From assembly GCA_949710005.1 (NCBI GenBank), contig OX453279.1, positions 27,098,762-27,162,761 of the forward strand: a DNA stretch of 64,000 nucleotides. The letters run 5' to 3'. The translations under genes were made by a program, and so were the position numbers. This document shows positions 27,801 to 34,230 of the stretch, piece by piece. Within the stretch, counting starts at the first letter, position 1; the number at the start of each line of letters is the position of its first letter. Below the pieces are notes generated by a model. The model worked only from the letters and a program-made list of their open reading frames with translations. It was not told the origin of the DNA and made no database searches. This stretch comes from Ricordea florida. Taxonomy: Eukaryota; Cnidaria; Anthozoa; Corallimorpharia; Ricordeidae.

Positions 27801-30134
27801 ATCTAAGTTTAATTAGCTTTCCAGTGATACATAGTTTCCTGGGCTTTCTTTATTTAAAAACAATGCGCAACGGAACACTTTGACCCTAAATTCTGAAAAC
27901 TCTAAATTCTGAAATGTGTAAATTAACACAATGGTGTCGAGCTAATTTTTATTGTTTTCGACCACGCCAAAGCAAACACTTGATCTATCTATTCAAATTG
28001 ACAACAATAAGACTGATTGGGTGAAAGAAACAGTATTTCTAGGTGTTATCCTTGATGAACATTTGTCATGGAAGCCTCATATTCTTAGCGTCTCTAGAAA
28101 AATATCAAAATATACAGGCATTATTTGTAAGTCACGTTTTTGCCTTCCCAAAACTTCCTTAAACTGTTTGTACTATAGTCTAGTTTACCGTTACTTAATA
28201 TATTTTATTATATAGACACGAGTGTTTTACTGGAAAATATACCACTCGTAAAATTCATAAAAACTACATCCGGGACCCGAGTGGTTTATTTTCCATAATC
28301 TCACACGTGAGTTTATCGATGACGTAATTTCGGTAATTTCCCTCCGAAATTTGTATCGATGTCTTTTTGTCTATATAATAAAAAGAACATTACACGGCGG
28401 CTTGAAGATATGAATTTTATTTTCTCGTGGCAAAAACAATATTTTACTCACTCGCTGCGCTCGTTCGTAAAATATCGTTTTGCCACTCGAAAATAAAATT
28501 CATATCTTCACGCCACCGTGTAATATCCTCTATGTATTTCAGTGTGGGGATCGACACATCAGAGTAATTTAAGTCGTGTTATTATTCTGAAAAAGAAGAT
28601 AATAAGAAAAATTTTTAAAGTTTCTTTCGATTCTAACATTAATGTTCTTTTTAAAGAACAGGAGATTTTGAAATTCTCTGACATTTATTTATACCGGATA
28701 GGTAAATTCAAAGAGGTTTATTTCCTAATTATTTTCGTGATATGTTTATTATTGTAAGCCAGTTACATTCGCATTATACTAGAAATTGCAACCTTTTTTA
28801 CAAACCTCCATGTCGAACTAATACCCGAAACTTCTCAATTCGGTTTCAAGGACCTAAGTTTTTCAATTCGGTAAGTCCTGAAATTCAAAACAGTGAAAGC
28901 ATCTGTTTGTTTGGCAAGAGACTTAAAAAATTCCTTTTTTCTTAGTCAAATATACTCTTTGTTAAGCTACATACATCTTCTTTCCTCTTCTTTTCTTTTG
29001 TTTTTAAAATAATACATTTTATATTTTATGCTGTCCCCATAATTTGTATGCTGTACACTATATTGTCAGGATGCTTATAGTTCATAAGCCCCCGGCTTCT
29101 AGATAGGCTTCCTTGTCATTACCTCCTTAAACATTGGAAGTCTATCGTCTTTTAGTTAATAAATTTCAAGCGTATTGTGTTATTATTATCTTTTTTTTTT
29201 TCGTTTGCGATTAATGGAAAAGTAAATGAATACTGAACACTAAATTTTTTGAGGAGCACCAATGAAGGTTGGCAGTAACCTTAATTCACGCTTAAAATGT
29301 TAGGAGCTGAATGCATGCTGACCTAGATTCAGTGATTTTCAAATCGTAATGGCCTACTATACATATCTTAAACTCATACCCATAATTCCTCCAGCACAGC
29401 ACCATTCCTCTTCTCAGTGCCAGCAAAATAACTATTTCTGTCTATTTCGCTTTGCTTCACTGTCAGAAACACTATGTGTTATAACATACTGTAGTATGTG
29501 ATTTGCCTTTGAGGCCAGCAGCCAGTCCACTCTTCCCTCCCCCTTATGCCTTTTATTGGATGCATATTATCAATATTATTAAAAACTCACCAAACGTAAT
29601 GGTTCCCTTGCCATCCAGATCAAACAGCTGGAAGACAATCTTATGCTGTGCATCTGGATTGCAAAGAAAAGCCTCAAAATCCACAAATTCACCAAACGAT
29701 ATGAGTCTAAAAAAAGAAGGTGTCAAGTATTTGTATATATATTTTAAATTAGTGAAGATTCATCTAAAGAATTAACTTATCTCATTCAAATCAATCCAAA
29801 AAGGGTCCTAAACACAAAGCATTATGGCCTTAGCTTGTGACTATACGGGTATTTAGTACCCCAGGTGCAAAAAGTTTTCAGTTTATCGTTTCATGCAAAA
29901 GACACTCAAAAAGCAGGCAAAAAGCAAAACCTGCAAGCTTCTGGTTACAGCAAATTATTATACACTATATGCATTGAATACCAGAACTTACCCATTCTTT
30001 GCTTGGTTCACCACACCAGCCAGAAGATTTAAAGTTGTCTCATTATATTCTTCAACCTTTTGCATTCCTAGGTATTCTCTTATGAAATTTACAGGGGTCA
30101 TGTACTTTTCTCCATCCTTCTCAACAGTTGCATA
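905..30134 (-). CDS. SLC25A12/13: Gene A: mitochondrial aspartate/glutamate carrier (aralar/citrin-like), 17 exons
   Basis: Calcium-regulated exchanger of matrix aspartate for cytosolic glutamate plus a proton in the inner mitochondrial membrane (family knowledge). Exons in transcript order: 29992-30134, 29591-29706, 26339-26478, 23457-23600, 22497-22635, 22205-22239, 21967-22110, 10205-10295, 9339-9491, 7556-7608, 6512-6592, 5038-5184, 4092-4230, 3258-3313, 2059-2161, 1419-1512, 905-1067. All junctions are GT-AG, phases chain without a stop, and the sum is 646 codons plus TAG (human paralogues are about 675 aa). The order is EF-hand region, amphipathic linker, three carrier repeats with signatures [16 protein letters not shown] and PADVIKTR, then a C-terminal tail. 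The short first exon with the start codon was not found. The nearly 12 kb intron before 10295 is full of transposons. Several conserved carrier residues are replaced compared with gene B, so function may be reduced. Confidence 0.88.
1419..1512 (-). CDS. SLC25A12/13: AGC gene A exon e16: last transmembrane helix
   Basis: Encodes [20 protein letters not shown] then [10 protein letters not shown]. Acceptor TTTTAG... donor GTAAGC. Near-identical to the human [13 protein letters not shown] segment. Confidence 0.95.
2059..2161 (-). CDS. SLC25A12/13: AGC gene A exon e15
   Basis: Encodes [20 protein letters not shown] through GRAFWKGAG. Matches human TTYSGVIDCFRKILREEG. Donor GTGAAT here, GTAAAT in gene B. 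Confidence 0.92.
3258..3313 (-). CDS. SLC25A12/13: AGC gene A exon e14: carrier repeat 3 signature
   Basis: 56 bp encoding (G)[18 protein letters not shown] with the third signature PADVIKTR. Gene B and human have an alanine where this copy has the second proline, inside a transmembrane helix. Confidence 0.92.
4092..4230 (-). CDS. SLC25A12/13: AGC gene A exon e13
   Basis: Encodes [20 protein letters not shown] through FASAMIAG. Gene B reads [18 protein letters not shown], closer to human [18 protein letters not shown]. Acceptor TTATAG, donor GTAAGA. Confidence 0.93.
4884..5010. repeat. Foldback element beside exon e12 (gene A)
   Basis: GATCAATGTCAGTATCTGGG-CAAATGTGCACCTACCCCTC and the inverse ending GTTGCCTAGATA. 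Same family at 59699-59822 (homologous place in gene B), 6713-7505 (split by SINEs), 61308-61412 and 23812-24525. Confidence 0.85.
5038..5184 (-). CDS. SLC25A12/13: AGC gene A exon e12: carrier repeat 2
   Basis: 49 codons, [20 protein letters not shown] through GLTGLYR, with the second carrier signature PLEIVKIR. Donor GTAAGT. A foldback element sits just downstream in the intron (about 4884-5010). Confidence 0.95.
5671..5974. mobile_element. Short TIR element with repeated poly-T/GCATGAA modules (copy 1)
   Basis: Starts AGGGACGGACCATTAGAAAA and ends with the inverse form CTTTTCTAATGGTCTGTCCCT. Between the ends are several modules of GCA[T/C]GAATT followed by 8-12 T. Absent from the corresponding intron of unit B. 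A reverse-complement copy is at about 16376-16613. Confidence 0.7.
6312..6463. repeat. 26-bp intronic minisatellite, about six units
   Basis: Unit GAATCCACGAGATCCACGAG plus CCGCGT, tandem about 5.8 times, starting about 45 bp downstream of the e11 donor. Unit B has about 2.9 units (61036-61109); two more units occur at 7092-7144. Confidence 0.85.
6512..6592 (-). CDS. SLC25A12/13: AGC gene A exon e11
   Basis: 27 codons from TTTTAG to GTAAGT, encoding [15 protein letters not shown] and ending EIVAGGC (human VNDFVRDKF... AGGC). Protein identical to gene B. A 26-bp minisatellite (6312-6463) lies about 45 bp past the donor. Confidence 0.93.
6786..7060 (-). mobile_element. tRNA-derived SINE, minus copy
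   Basis: Has a Pol III B box (GGTTCGAATCC, plus-strand 6872-6882) and A box (TAGCTCAGTTGG, plus-strand 6915-6926), then a non-tRNA tail with CTGAGTTTTTTTCAGGC. The anticodon arm does not pair as in a functional tRNA and the tail is SINE-like. Forms an inverted pair with 7195-7445. Confidence 0.72.
7080..7205. repeat. Local duplicate of intron 11 with a 3' fragment of exon e11
   Basis: Repeats the minisatellite and flank at 6279-6521 (CCGTGACATTTGTGACCCA... AGTCGCGTCCTACTTACACA), then stops 11 bp into the exon where the SINE begins. It carries a working-looking e11 donor but no acceptor. Confidence 0.75.
7195..7445 (+). mobile_element. tRNA-derived SINE, plus copy
   Basis: A box TAGCTCAGTTGG at 7248-7259, B box GGTTCGAATCC at 7291-7301, then the same tail (poly-T, AGCTGCTTAAGTTGTGTACA). 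The 5' flank repeats sequence found in the tail, suggesting a partial dimer. Together with the minus copy it interrupts a foldback element that is uninterrupted in unit B (61308-61412). Confidence 0.72.
7556..7608 (-). CDS. SLC25A12/13: AGC gene A exon e10
   Basis: 53 bp encoding [18 protein letters not shown], matching human [18 protein letters not shown]. The conserved glycine of VGVAPEK is alanine here; gene B keeps it. Confidence 0.93.
7818..8036. repeat. Inverted repeat
   Basis: Arms of about 47 bp: CTGCCCTACCAAGCAAGGTA... at the left and the inverse ...TACCTCGCTAGGTAGGGCAG at the right. The right arm is preserved in unit B near 62350-62392. Confidence 0.75.
8208..9117. mobile_element. 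TIR element carrying a DUF3504 gene fragment
   Basis: Terminal inverted repeats of about 26 bp: AGGTACTGAGATTTACTCCT at the left, its inverse AGGAGTAAATCTCAGTACCT at the right. The whole block (about 8039-9131) is missing from unit B, which reads straight from GGCAGTTAAG to TTTGAACTAG. The outer part (8039-8200) is a separate palindromic unit. Confidence 0.75.
8538..8891 (-). pseudogene. DUF3504 (Crypton-type recombinase derived) protein fragment
   Basis: Encodes [20 protein letters not shown] and [20 protein letters not shown], the N-terminal pattern of the DUF3504 family (QRICH1/KIAA1958-like, from Crypton tyrosine recombinases). After GLSII a one-base shift is needed to continue as [20 protein letters not shown], followed by a donor-like GTAATT. 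The C-terminal catalytic part is absent. Lies inside the 8208-9117 element. Confidence 0.72.
9339..9491 (-). CDS. SLC25A12/13: AGC gene A exon e9: carrier repeat 1
   Basis: Encodes [20 protein letters not shown] through EGPLGLYR, including signature PIDLVKTK of the first mitochondrial-carrier repeat. Acceptor CTGTACAG, donor GTAAGA. Confidence 0.95.
10205..10295 (-). CDS. SLC25A12/13: AGC gene A exon e8: linker and start of TM helix 1
   Basis: 30 codons plus G between TTTTAG and GTACGT. Encodes [15 protein letters not shown] and then [11 protein letters not shown]. The family-typical YRF before LGSVAG reads SHF here; gene B keeps YRF at 63529-63619. Confidence 0.85.
10577..10875. mobile_element. 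Foldback element (GGTC-GCAC-CGAGGGAC ends)
   Basis: Left end AAGGTCGGCACCCACGAGGG, right end the inverse CCCCTCGTGTGTGCGGACCT; internal repeats of AGGGACTAGTCCC type. The partner in unit B starts at about 63908 and runs off the window. No coding content. Confidence 0.6.
11430..13972 (-). mobile_element. 5'-truncated non-LTR retrotransposon (LINE) with nearly open RT
   Basis: Reads from the end of an APE-type endonuclease ([16 protein letters not shown]) through the reverse transcriptase ([48 protein letters not shown], catalytic FADD) to a C-terminal C2H2 zinc finger ([20 protein letters not shown]) and the tail [16 protein letters not shown]. The frame is open from 13960 to 11471 except for one TAA at 11999-12001, where relatives have a lysine codon. 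It is cut off inside the endonuclease domain at about 13972. Sits in the large intron of gene A. The clade cannot be assigned securely by eye. Confidence 0.9.
14234..14340. repeat. Near-perfect palindrome (GAAGATATGAATTTTAT family)
   Basis: Arms of about 50 bp meeting at AACAATATTGTT (14283-14292). The same arm sequence, with a longer loop, occurs at about 28375-28530, so this is a dispersed element end. Confidence 0.8.
15260..17127 (+). pseudogene. ISL2EU-type YqaJ exonuclease with PHD fingers and Ulp1-like protease (decayed)
   Basis: Successive fragments on one strand. YqaJ-type exonuclease domain: [42 protein letters not shown] (about 15300-15760). Two PHD fingers: [15 protein letters not shown] with WLCILC (15920-16070), and [20 protein letters not shown] with WQCSHC (16150-16310). 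Ulp1/C48-like protease end: [38 protein letters not shown] (16840-17110). Breaks: frameshifts near 15385 and 15700, TAA at 16139, TGA at 16996, and a poly-A element inserted at 16376-16613. The protease histidine before the Trp is Pro, so it is inactive. YqaJ partners transposases in ISL2EU elements; the DDE remnant at 19742-19975 is probably its mate. Confidence 0.72.
16376..16613. mobile_element. Poly-A/TTCATGCA module element (copy 2, reverse of 5671-5974)
   Basis: Reverse complement of the 5671 element: five AAAAAATTC[A/G]TGCA modules, ending TCTAATGGTCCATCCCTTA. The opposite end is truncated. Inserted between the PHD and Ulp1 parts of the decayed gene. Confidence 0.68.
17318..19050. mobile_element. 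1.73 kb non-autonomous TIR transposon with 6-bp TSD
   Basis: TIRs CAGGCCTTCTGACAGGG and inverse CCCTGTCAGAAGGCCTG, flanked by TTACAG on both sides (17312-17317 and 19051-19056). Contains a very long internal palindrome (17961-18056 and 18374-18476 with 18633-18830) and no transposase. Several GTGCGGGATTGTGCG motifs repeat near both ends. Inserted in the remains of an ISL2EU-type element. Confidence 0.82.
17961..18830. repeat. Nested palindrome, combined arms about 200 bp
   Basis: Outer arm 17961-18056 pairs with 18735-18830; inner arm 18374-18476 pairs with 18633-18735. On the right the two arms abut; on the left they are separated by a 317-bp insertion (18057-18373) with its own inverted ends (ATAAATCTACTAG / CTAGTAGATTTAT) and an internal hairpin (TGATAGTTGACTCGGGC...). 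Confidence 0.8.
19742..19975 (-). pseudogene. C-terminal fragment of DDE_Tnp_4 transposase
   Basis: Encodes [20 protein letters not shown] to [12 protein letters not shown] and a stop, the catalytic-Glu end (HVERxxG) of PIF/Harbinger/ISL2EU-class transposases. Extends upstream as [13 protein letters not shown] before the frame is cut by a repeat starting near 19975. It faces the YqaJ/PHD/Ulp1 gene, the convergent arrangement of ISL2EU elements. Confidence 0.75.
19975..20405. repeat. Foldback repeat truncating the DDE gene
   Basis: Starts TTAACCGAGAGTGAGGTCAT; contains GGTCATTACAAG in inverted copies and GAGGTTAATAAGTTATTTAT, the latter also in the arms at 36140 and 36760. No gene. Confidence 0.5.
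20747..21743. mobile_element. Foldback element with about 150-bp inverted ends
   Basis: CAGTGCGTTTCAGAAAACTT at the left; inverse AAGTTTTGTGAAACGCCCTG at the right. Homology runs inward through GACAAACGGGTTCCGGAGTT and CGAACTTCGAAACGAAGTT. The centre holds no recognisable gene. Lies in the 12 kb intron of gene A, just before exon e7. Confidence 0.75.
21967..22110 (-). CDS. SLC25A12/13: AGC gene A exon e7: last EF-domain exon
   Basis: 48 codons, acceptor TGTCAG, donor GTAAGA. Encodes [20 protein letters not shown], matching human VTPLEIDILYQLADLY. Ends phase 0, joining the linker exon e8 almost 12 kb away. Confidence 0.9.
22205..22239 (-). CDS. SLC25A12/13: AGC gene A micro-exon e6
   Basis: Only 35 bp, encoding (G)[11 protein letters not shown] between TTTCAG and GTAAGT. 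It keeps the frame between e5 and e7 and lies where human has DVEVTKEEFAQSA. Too short to find without its neighbours. Confidence 0.78.
22497..22635 (-). CDS. SLC25A12/13: AGC gene A exon e5: regulatory-domain exon
   Basis: Acceptor TTGCAG, donor GTATAA. Encodes [20 protein letters not shown], matching human QVSFSYFNAFNSLLNNMEL. It ends with one base (G) of a split codon completed by the 35-bp exon e6. Confidence 0.87.
23207..23346. repeat. Near-perfect palindrome beside exon e4
   Basis: Arms of about 65 bp around CGTCGGAGCAAAGGGGAAAG; arm contains GGTGCTGACGTTTCGAGCGT. Located 110 bp downstream of the e4 donor in the intron of gene A. Confidence 0.85.
23457..23600 (-). CDS. SLC25A12/13: AGC gene A exon e4: regulatory-domain exon
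   Basis: 48 codons, acceptor CTTCAG, donor GTGAGC. Encodes [16 protein letters not shown] and ends FLREYLLM. Corresponds to the human segment starting ELQLEHARQAF. Phase 0 at both ends. Confidence 0.85.
23812..24525. mobile_element. Foldback element split by a second inverted-repeat element
   Basis: The outer element is the GATCAATGTCAGTATCTGGG / inverse family also at 4884-5010, 59699-59822 and 61308-61412. It is interrupted at 23932-24508 by an element beginning ACCGAAACAG and ending CTGTTTCGGT, with inverted arms of about 100 bp (GGTCACGTGGCTTAGTTTGT / inverse). Confidence 0.72.
24835..26251. mobile_element. TTAA-flanked TIR element, copy 1
   Basis: TIRs GGTTACTGTACACCTTCA and inverse TGAAGGTCTACAGTAACC, each bounded by TTAA (24831-24834, 26252-26255). 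TTAA target duplication is typical of Kolobok and piggyBac types. It contains a 94-codon ORF at 25449-25733 rich in Lys/Glu/Gln with no recognised transposase. Confidence 0.78.
26339..26478 (-). CDS. SLC25A12/13: AGC gene A exon e3: EF-hand 4 region
   Basis: Acceptor TTTCAG, donor GTATAT (weak). Encodes [14 protein letters not shown] and ends FSHLLQ, aligning with the human FTQFLQ end of the same segment. The terminal arm of a TTAA-type element lies about 90 bp downstream in the next intron. Confidence 0.88.
27930..28945 (+). pseudogene. LINE reverse transcriptase C-terminal fragment, interrupted
   Basis: Three pieces of one RT tail: 27952-28210 ([19 protein letters not shown]), 28541-28740 ([38 protein letters not shown]) and 28742-28945 ([38 protein letters not shown]). 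The first gap is the 28208-28540 insertion; the second is a frameshift. CR1/L2-like by general appearance. Confidence 0.78.
28208..28540. mobile_element. Inverted-repeat element splitting the LINE fragment
   Basis: Contains ACACGAGTGTTTTACTGGAA, the stretch CACTCGAAAATAAAATTCAT and its inverse, and ends ACGCCACCGTGTAATA. Related to 14234-14500. Its removal joins LIYF to VWGSTHQSN. Confidence 0.6.
29591..29706 (-). CDS. SLC25A12/13: AGC gene A exon e2: end of EF-hand 2 and EF-hand 3
   Basis: Acceptor TTTTAG, donor GTGAGT. Encodes [20 protein letters not shown] and then [14 protein letters not shown]. The loop [12 protein letters not shown] (last residues from the next exon) has D1, D3, G6 and E12 of a canonical calcium loop, whereas human EF-hand 3 is degenerate at position 12. 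Confidence 0.9.
29992..30134 (-). CDS. SLC25A12/13: AGC gene A exon e1: EF-hand 1 region
   Basis: Acceptor TTTCAG before TAT, donor GGTAAGT. Encodes [14 protein letters not shown] and on to NQAKNG, aligning with the human segment YASTEVDGERYMTP. It starts in phase 0, so one short upstream exon carrying the start codon must exist. It leads into the EF-hand 2 loop, which here begins N-Q-A-K-N-G instead of the D-x-T-x-D ligands of human AGC1/2. Confidence 0.9.
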
Positions 30135-31330
30135 CTGAAATCAGTGATTATTTGAGAAACATTATTCATATATTGTGTTTGTACAGACATACACAAACCT
30201 AGGTGCATTTTGGAAAATTTCAGGCAGATCATAGAAACGCAAGATAGAATGTCAAGGGTTTGTACCGCCTCAAGAATTCTTCCAAGCCCAGCGAGATTGC
30301 ACAGGCCTACACAGTAGATGACTTTTTTTTCTTCGTAATATAATTAACAATTAGATTATGAGCCCAAGATTTCTTCTAGATTTCAAATGTCACCTCACTC
30401 ATAGAAATCAACACCAAAATAATACATTTTCCTATGAAATATTTTTTTCAGAAATTTTTCTCAGAAATCAAAGTGAAAAATGGCAGAATATAACCGAGCT
30501 GCGAGGCAGCAAGCTAAATATTCCTAACGCCACCATTCAGCGAGATATTGCTTTCGTATATACCAATGAACCAACCTCAGTAGAGAGCTTAAACAAACAC
30601 AACAACGATACCGAGGATAACACAATCGGTGAAAAATTCAATTTTTGCAGCGTACATTGTACGACAACACACTTACCAGACTTTATTTTGCACATGCGGT
30701 TTTGTTGTGCCGTTCATTTGTTCTATTTTTTGGTCCTGCCCTGGTCAATTTTTATCATGGTAGTGTTTTGTGTAATTTCCATAGTTTATTACACCCATTT
30801 TGAAATCACAGGTGATCCCTGCAATTTGATTGGCTCATAGCAGTGTGATTTATTCATAAATTGCACCATTTTTTGCTCTAAATCGCATCATTTTTAAAAA
30901 GTTACTTTTCTTCAAAAACCGGGCCTCCTGAAGTAGATAAATATATCAAAATGAGTGTAATAAAGTGGTAATTGAACTTCGTGTCGTGCAATTTTGGTCT
31001 GAAATCATACTTGTGATTTCATATCGAACTCGCGCCATGCGCTTGTTCGATATTTGAAATCACGCGTATGATTTCAGACTAAATTGCACTCCACTCAGTT
31101 CAATTACCATTATAAATCTCTTCAAGAAAGCTGTGAAGCGAGAATAGAAGAGACCATACTTCGGTAGCTTGACACCATTTTTGTTTATCTCCCGACAAAA
31201 ACTCACTGGCACAAAGATTATACCTTATTACATGAAATTTTCTTGACAAGTTAATTTCGCGAATTTCGCGATACAAAAAAAATTGCGAAATTAAAGTGAT
31301 GCGAACAATAAGTGTCACAAACATAACTTG
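30135..31330. other. Upstream region of gene A; first exon not found
   Basis: The short exon with the start codon should lie upstream of 30134 on the minus strand, but no convincing M-...-FLQ exon with a phase-0 donor is visible here. The region holds repeat-like sequence, including an inverted repeat at about 30955-31110 (GGTAATTGAACTTCGTG... / inverse), and no other recognisable gene. Confidence 0.5.
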
Positions 31331-31943
31331 ACGCAAAAATTACCGGTAAGTGACTTACATAATGTCAAAATTTTATTGTAAAGGGTTGTGGTGGTCAATT
31401 GACTCAAGAACAATAATTCACGCGCAAGCATGAACTGCTTGTGGACATCGTGAGAACTGTTTTGTTGTTACTGTTGACATCTAGTCCCGAAGTTTGACGT
31501 TACTCTTCCCTTCATAACAACGTTTTATTAAATTCAAGGACACTTAAATAAGATTGCCAGTGAACTGAAAATTGTGTCCTACTCAAAAATGGGAAATTGA
31601 AGTGATTCAAAATATAAAATTTCTGCAAAATCGCGAAATTTAAGTGTCGCGAAATATGCGCACAGCAAAATCGTGAAATAAACATGTCGCGAAAATTTCC
31701 TGGAATAAGGTATCCAGACGCTCCTACATTATTCACCTCCTAGGAGGTGGATAGTGTTGAATATCCCGAGGTGGATCAGAGCCAAGCAGATTGCTCAAAA
31801 TGCCAAGGTTGCTGGTGTAATGATTATTTCCGGTCTGTGACCACTTCCGGTCATGTGACGCGTGGTGTGATTTCACTCTTGGCATGTTTTTATTTTCCCG
31901 CATATTTTCTAATGTTGTATTTCTCGCTCTTCGAGTCGACATT

Positions 31944-33115
31944 AGGGACCTTAAGATACGAGGACGGGGCGAGCTAGGACGGCTACCGGAAGTAAATTTA
32001 CCCAACAGGGCATGCGCACGAGAACTCTCAACTGGTGTGCTTGCCGTCCTGCCCTCGTCGAGGAAGTCATTTAGTCAAGTTTGCCGTGAGTAGTTTTGCC
32101 TTGCTTTTACATAAAAAGCGTTGCAGTAGATTCTGTTTTCAAATATCCTGACAAAAATGTTTTCGTAGGTCATATTTTTCGTGTCTGTATCGTACATTAC
32201 TTGAATTAGAGGAAATTATTTGAATATAAATTCACTGTGTATTTGTTTAAGGTCCGCCATGAACGTCCCCGAGAAATCTTCCGACAAGAAAAGTAAATCG
32301 GTGTAAGTAAACATTGAAGAAGTTTGTTTGGAATGATGTGTCAGTTGTTATAAGGAGACGGCCTTCTAGAACCTGGGGTCCACCCGTCAGTGGTGACGAA
32401 AGTCATTTAGCTTTAAACTTGAGATAGCTAAAAAGCGTACATTTAAGTTTAGCGATCGCTCACTTTGTAGACTACTCGAATTTCAATTGTCTGTTTCAAA
32501 TAAATAGATGAGTTCGTAGCGAAGTACGTTTGTCGTTCTTTTCTGTACGGACAGAGAACATGCTTACTTATTTATATTTGTTGTCTCGTAAACACAGTCG
32601 ATTAACTAAAGCACCATTGACGAATAATTCGATATTTACTTGTATTCGGTATCCTCCACCGTGCCTCAATCAAATATTTCGTACCATTCATATGGAAATT
32701 CTGGATTCTTGGAAAAGGCCTCTTCATCCCAGCAAAAGAAATGGCCATCTATCACACAATCCTCGTAGCTTTCTAAAAGAAGATTCGGTAAGATTTCCGC
32801 ACAGGTCCCTACTTCGTTATGCATGCTGTAGTTGAACTGTCTTGGGAAGTGCGCGTGCAAGCATTTCTGAGAACGAAACCGTATGGCTACAGCATGCATA
32901 ATGAAGGAGGGACCTGACAGGAAATCTTACCGAAGATTCTTAGCATCTTTAAAGGATGCCATTGCTGTCAGTAAGCGAAAAAATCGACGTCGCCGTCCCA
33001 CACGATTATATACACCCTCAAGCATTTTGTCAAGCACAACGGGACTTGCCCTAGTCTTACTCGTTCGGTGCCGTCCCCGTCCTGGCCTCCCGTCCTCGTA
33101 CCTTAAGGTCCCTAT
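31944..33115. mobile_element. TIR element, 1.17 kb, with possible small exons
   Basis: Ends GGGACCTTAAGATACGAGGA and inverse TCCTCGTACCTTAAGGTCCC. Plus-strand content resembles a gene start: CG-rich leader ending in GTGAGTAG (about 32088), then an acceptor TTTAAG before a Kozak-like ATG (32258) reading MNVPEKSSDKKSKS to a GTAAGT-type donor (about 32303). The protein family is unrecognised. A clean target duplication was not identified. Confidence 0.5.
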
Positions 33116-33223
33116 TATATATACATGGCGTTTGAGTTAGACAAAAATAGAACAAACCGAAGCGCTTCGAAACCTTCAACTTCCAATCGGTTTTGGCACA
33201 CCGAGTGACAGGAGTGAGCGAGC

Positions 33224-33752
33224 ATGGCTTCAGCGACTGGATTCAAAACCCCAGAGATGAACTGAGACACATCAGATTTACAAGACGAATTGGCGAAGTT
33301 CAAGCAATACTGTGATCTAATTTTAAGCGGCGACCCATACTCAAGAAAGTCGGAAAAGGAACAAACCTCGTTCATTTTAATATGGATTGGCAGGCAAGGG
33401 TTAGAAACCTACAACAGTTGGACCTGGGAAAATGACAAAGACCCGTACAAAACCAGTCGCAATTTGGGAGCGATTTGAGAAGCACCTGGCACCGAAAGTA
33501 AACCACCGATTTGCCAGATATCAGCTGCTGCAGCTTAAACAGAAGAATGAAGAATTAATCGATTTGTTGACGCTTAGCCGCAATCAAGCAACAAAGTGCA
33601 GGTTTACAGACAAGACCGAGTTGGACGAGTGCCTGATCCAGCAATTTATCATGGAAACTAAGCACAAGAAGGTTCACGAGAGACTATTGCAAAACGGCGA
33701 ACAGCTTTCCGATTTGTCAGAAGACCACCAAGTGAGGTTGAAAAGTACCTAG
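33224..33752 (+). pseudogene. Gag-like fragment of an LTR retroelement
   Basis: Reads MASATGFKTPEMN, a TGA stop, then LAKFKQYCDLILSG, FILIWIGRQGLETYNSWTWE, a frameshift, and IWERFEKHLAPKVNHRFARY, CLIQQFIMETKHKKVHERLL. This is the pattern of Ty3/gypsy-type Gag in invertebrate genomes. No protease, RT or LTRs were seen; the fragment ends directly at the minisatellite. Broken and non-functional. Confidence 0.7.
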
Positions 33753-33769
33753 GCTACGACTAAACCCAG

Positions 33770-34230
33770 TTTGGCTTTCTCTTGTTCATCCAGGTTTGGT
33801 TTTCCATTGTTCATCCAGTTTTGGTTATCCATTGCTCATCCAGTTTTAGTTATCCATTGTTCATCCAGTTTGGGTTTTCCATGGCTCATCCAGTTTTTAG
33901 TTATCCATTAATTTTATAATCTAGTTTTTGGTTATCCATTATCATCCAGTTTTGGTTTTCCATTGTTCATCCAAGTTTTCAGTTATCCATAGTTCATCCA
34001 GTTTTGGTTATCCATTGTTCATCCAGTTTTGGTTTCCATTGTTCATCCAGTTTTGGTTATCCATTGTTCATCCCGCTTTGGTTTCCATTGTTCATCCCGC
34101 TTTGGTTATCCATTGTTCATCCAGTTGTGGTTTTCCATTGTTCATCCAGTATTTTAGTTCTCCATTATTCATCCAGCTTTGGTATTTCATTGTCATCCAG
34201 TTTTGGTTTTCCATTGCTCATCCAGTTTAA
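33770..34230. repeat. Minisatellite family 1, 25-bp period
   Basis: About 18 units close to CATCCAGTTTTGGTTATCCA plus TTGTT, with length variants of 24-27 bp. It abuts the Gag fragment at the left and passes directly into family 2 at the right. Confidence 0.9.

Larger units (their letters stand above)
27079..29280. mobile_element. TTAA-flanked TIR element, copy 2, with nested LINE and MITE
   Basis: Ends GGTTACTGTCAACCTT and inverse AAGGTTGGCAGTAACC, bounded by TTAA (27075-27078, 29281-29284). Carries a LINE reverse-transcriptase fragment, itself split by another element at about 28208-28540. Confidence 0.75.

Noticed and set aside
30358-30840. 160-codon plus-strand ORF as a gene
   Set aside because: The sequence looks repeat-derived, has no family similarity, and hydrophobic runs come from T-rich DNA; left unannotated.
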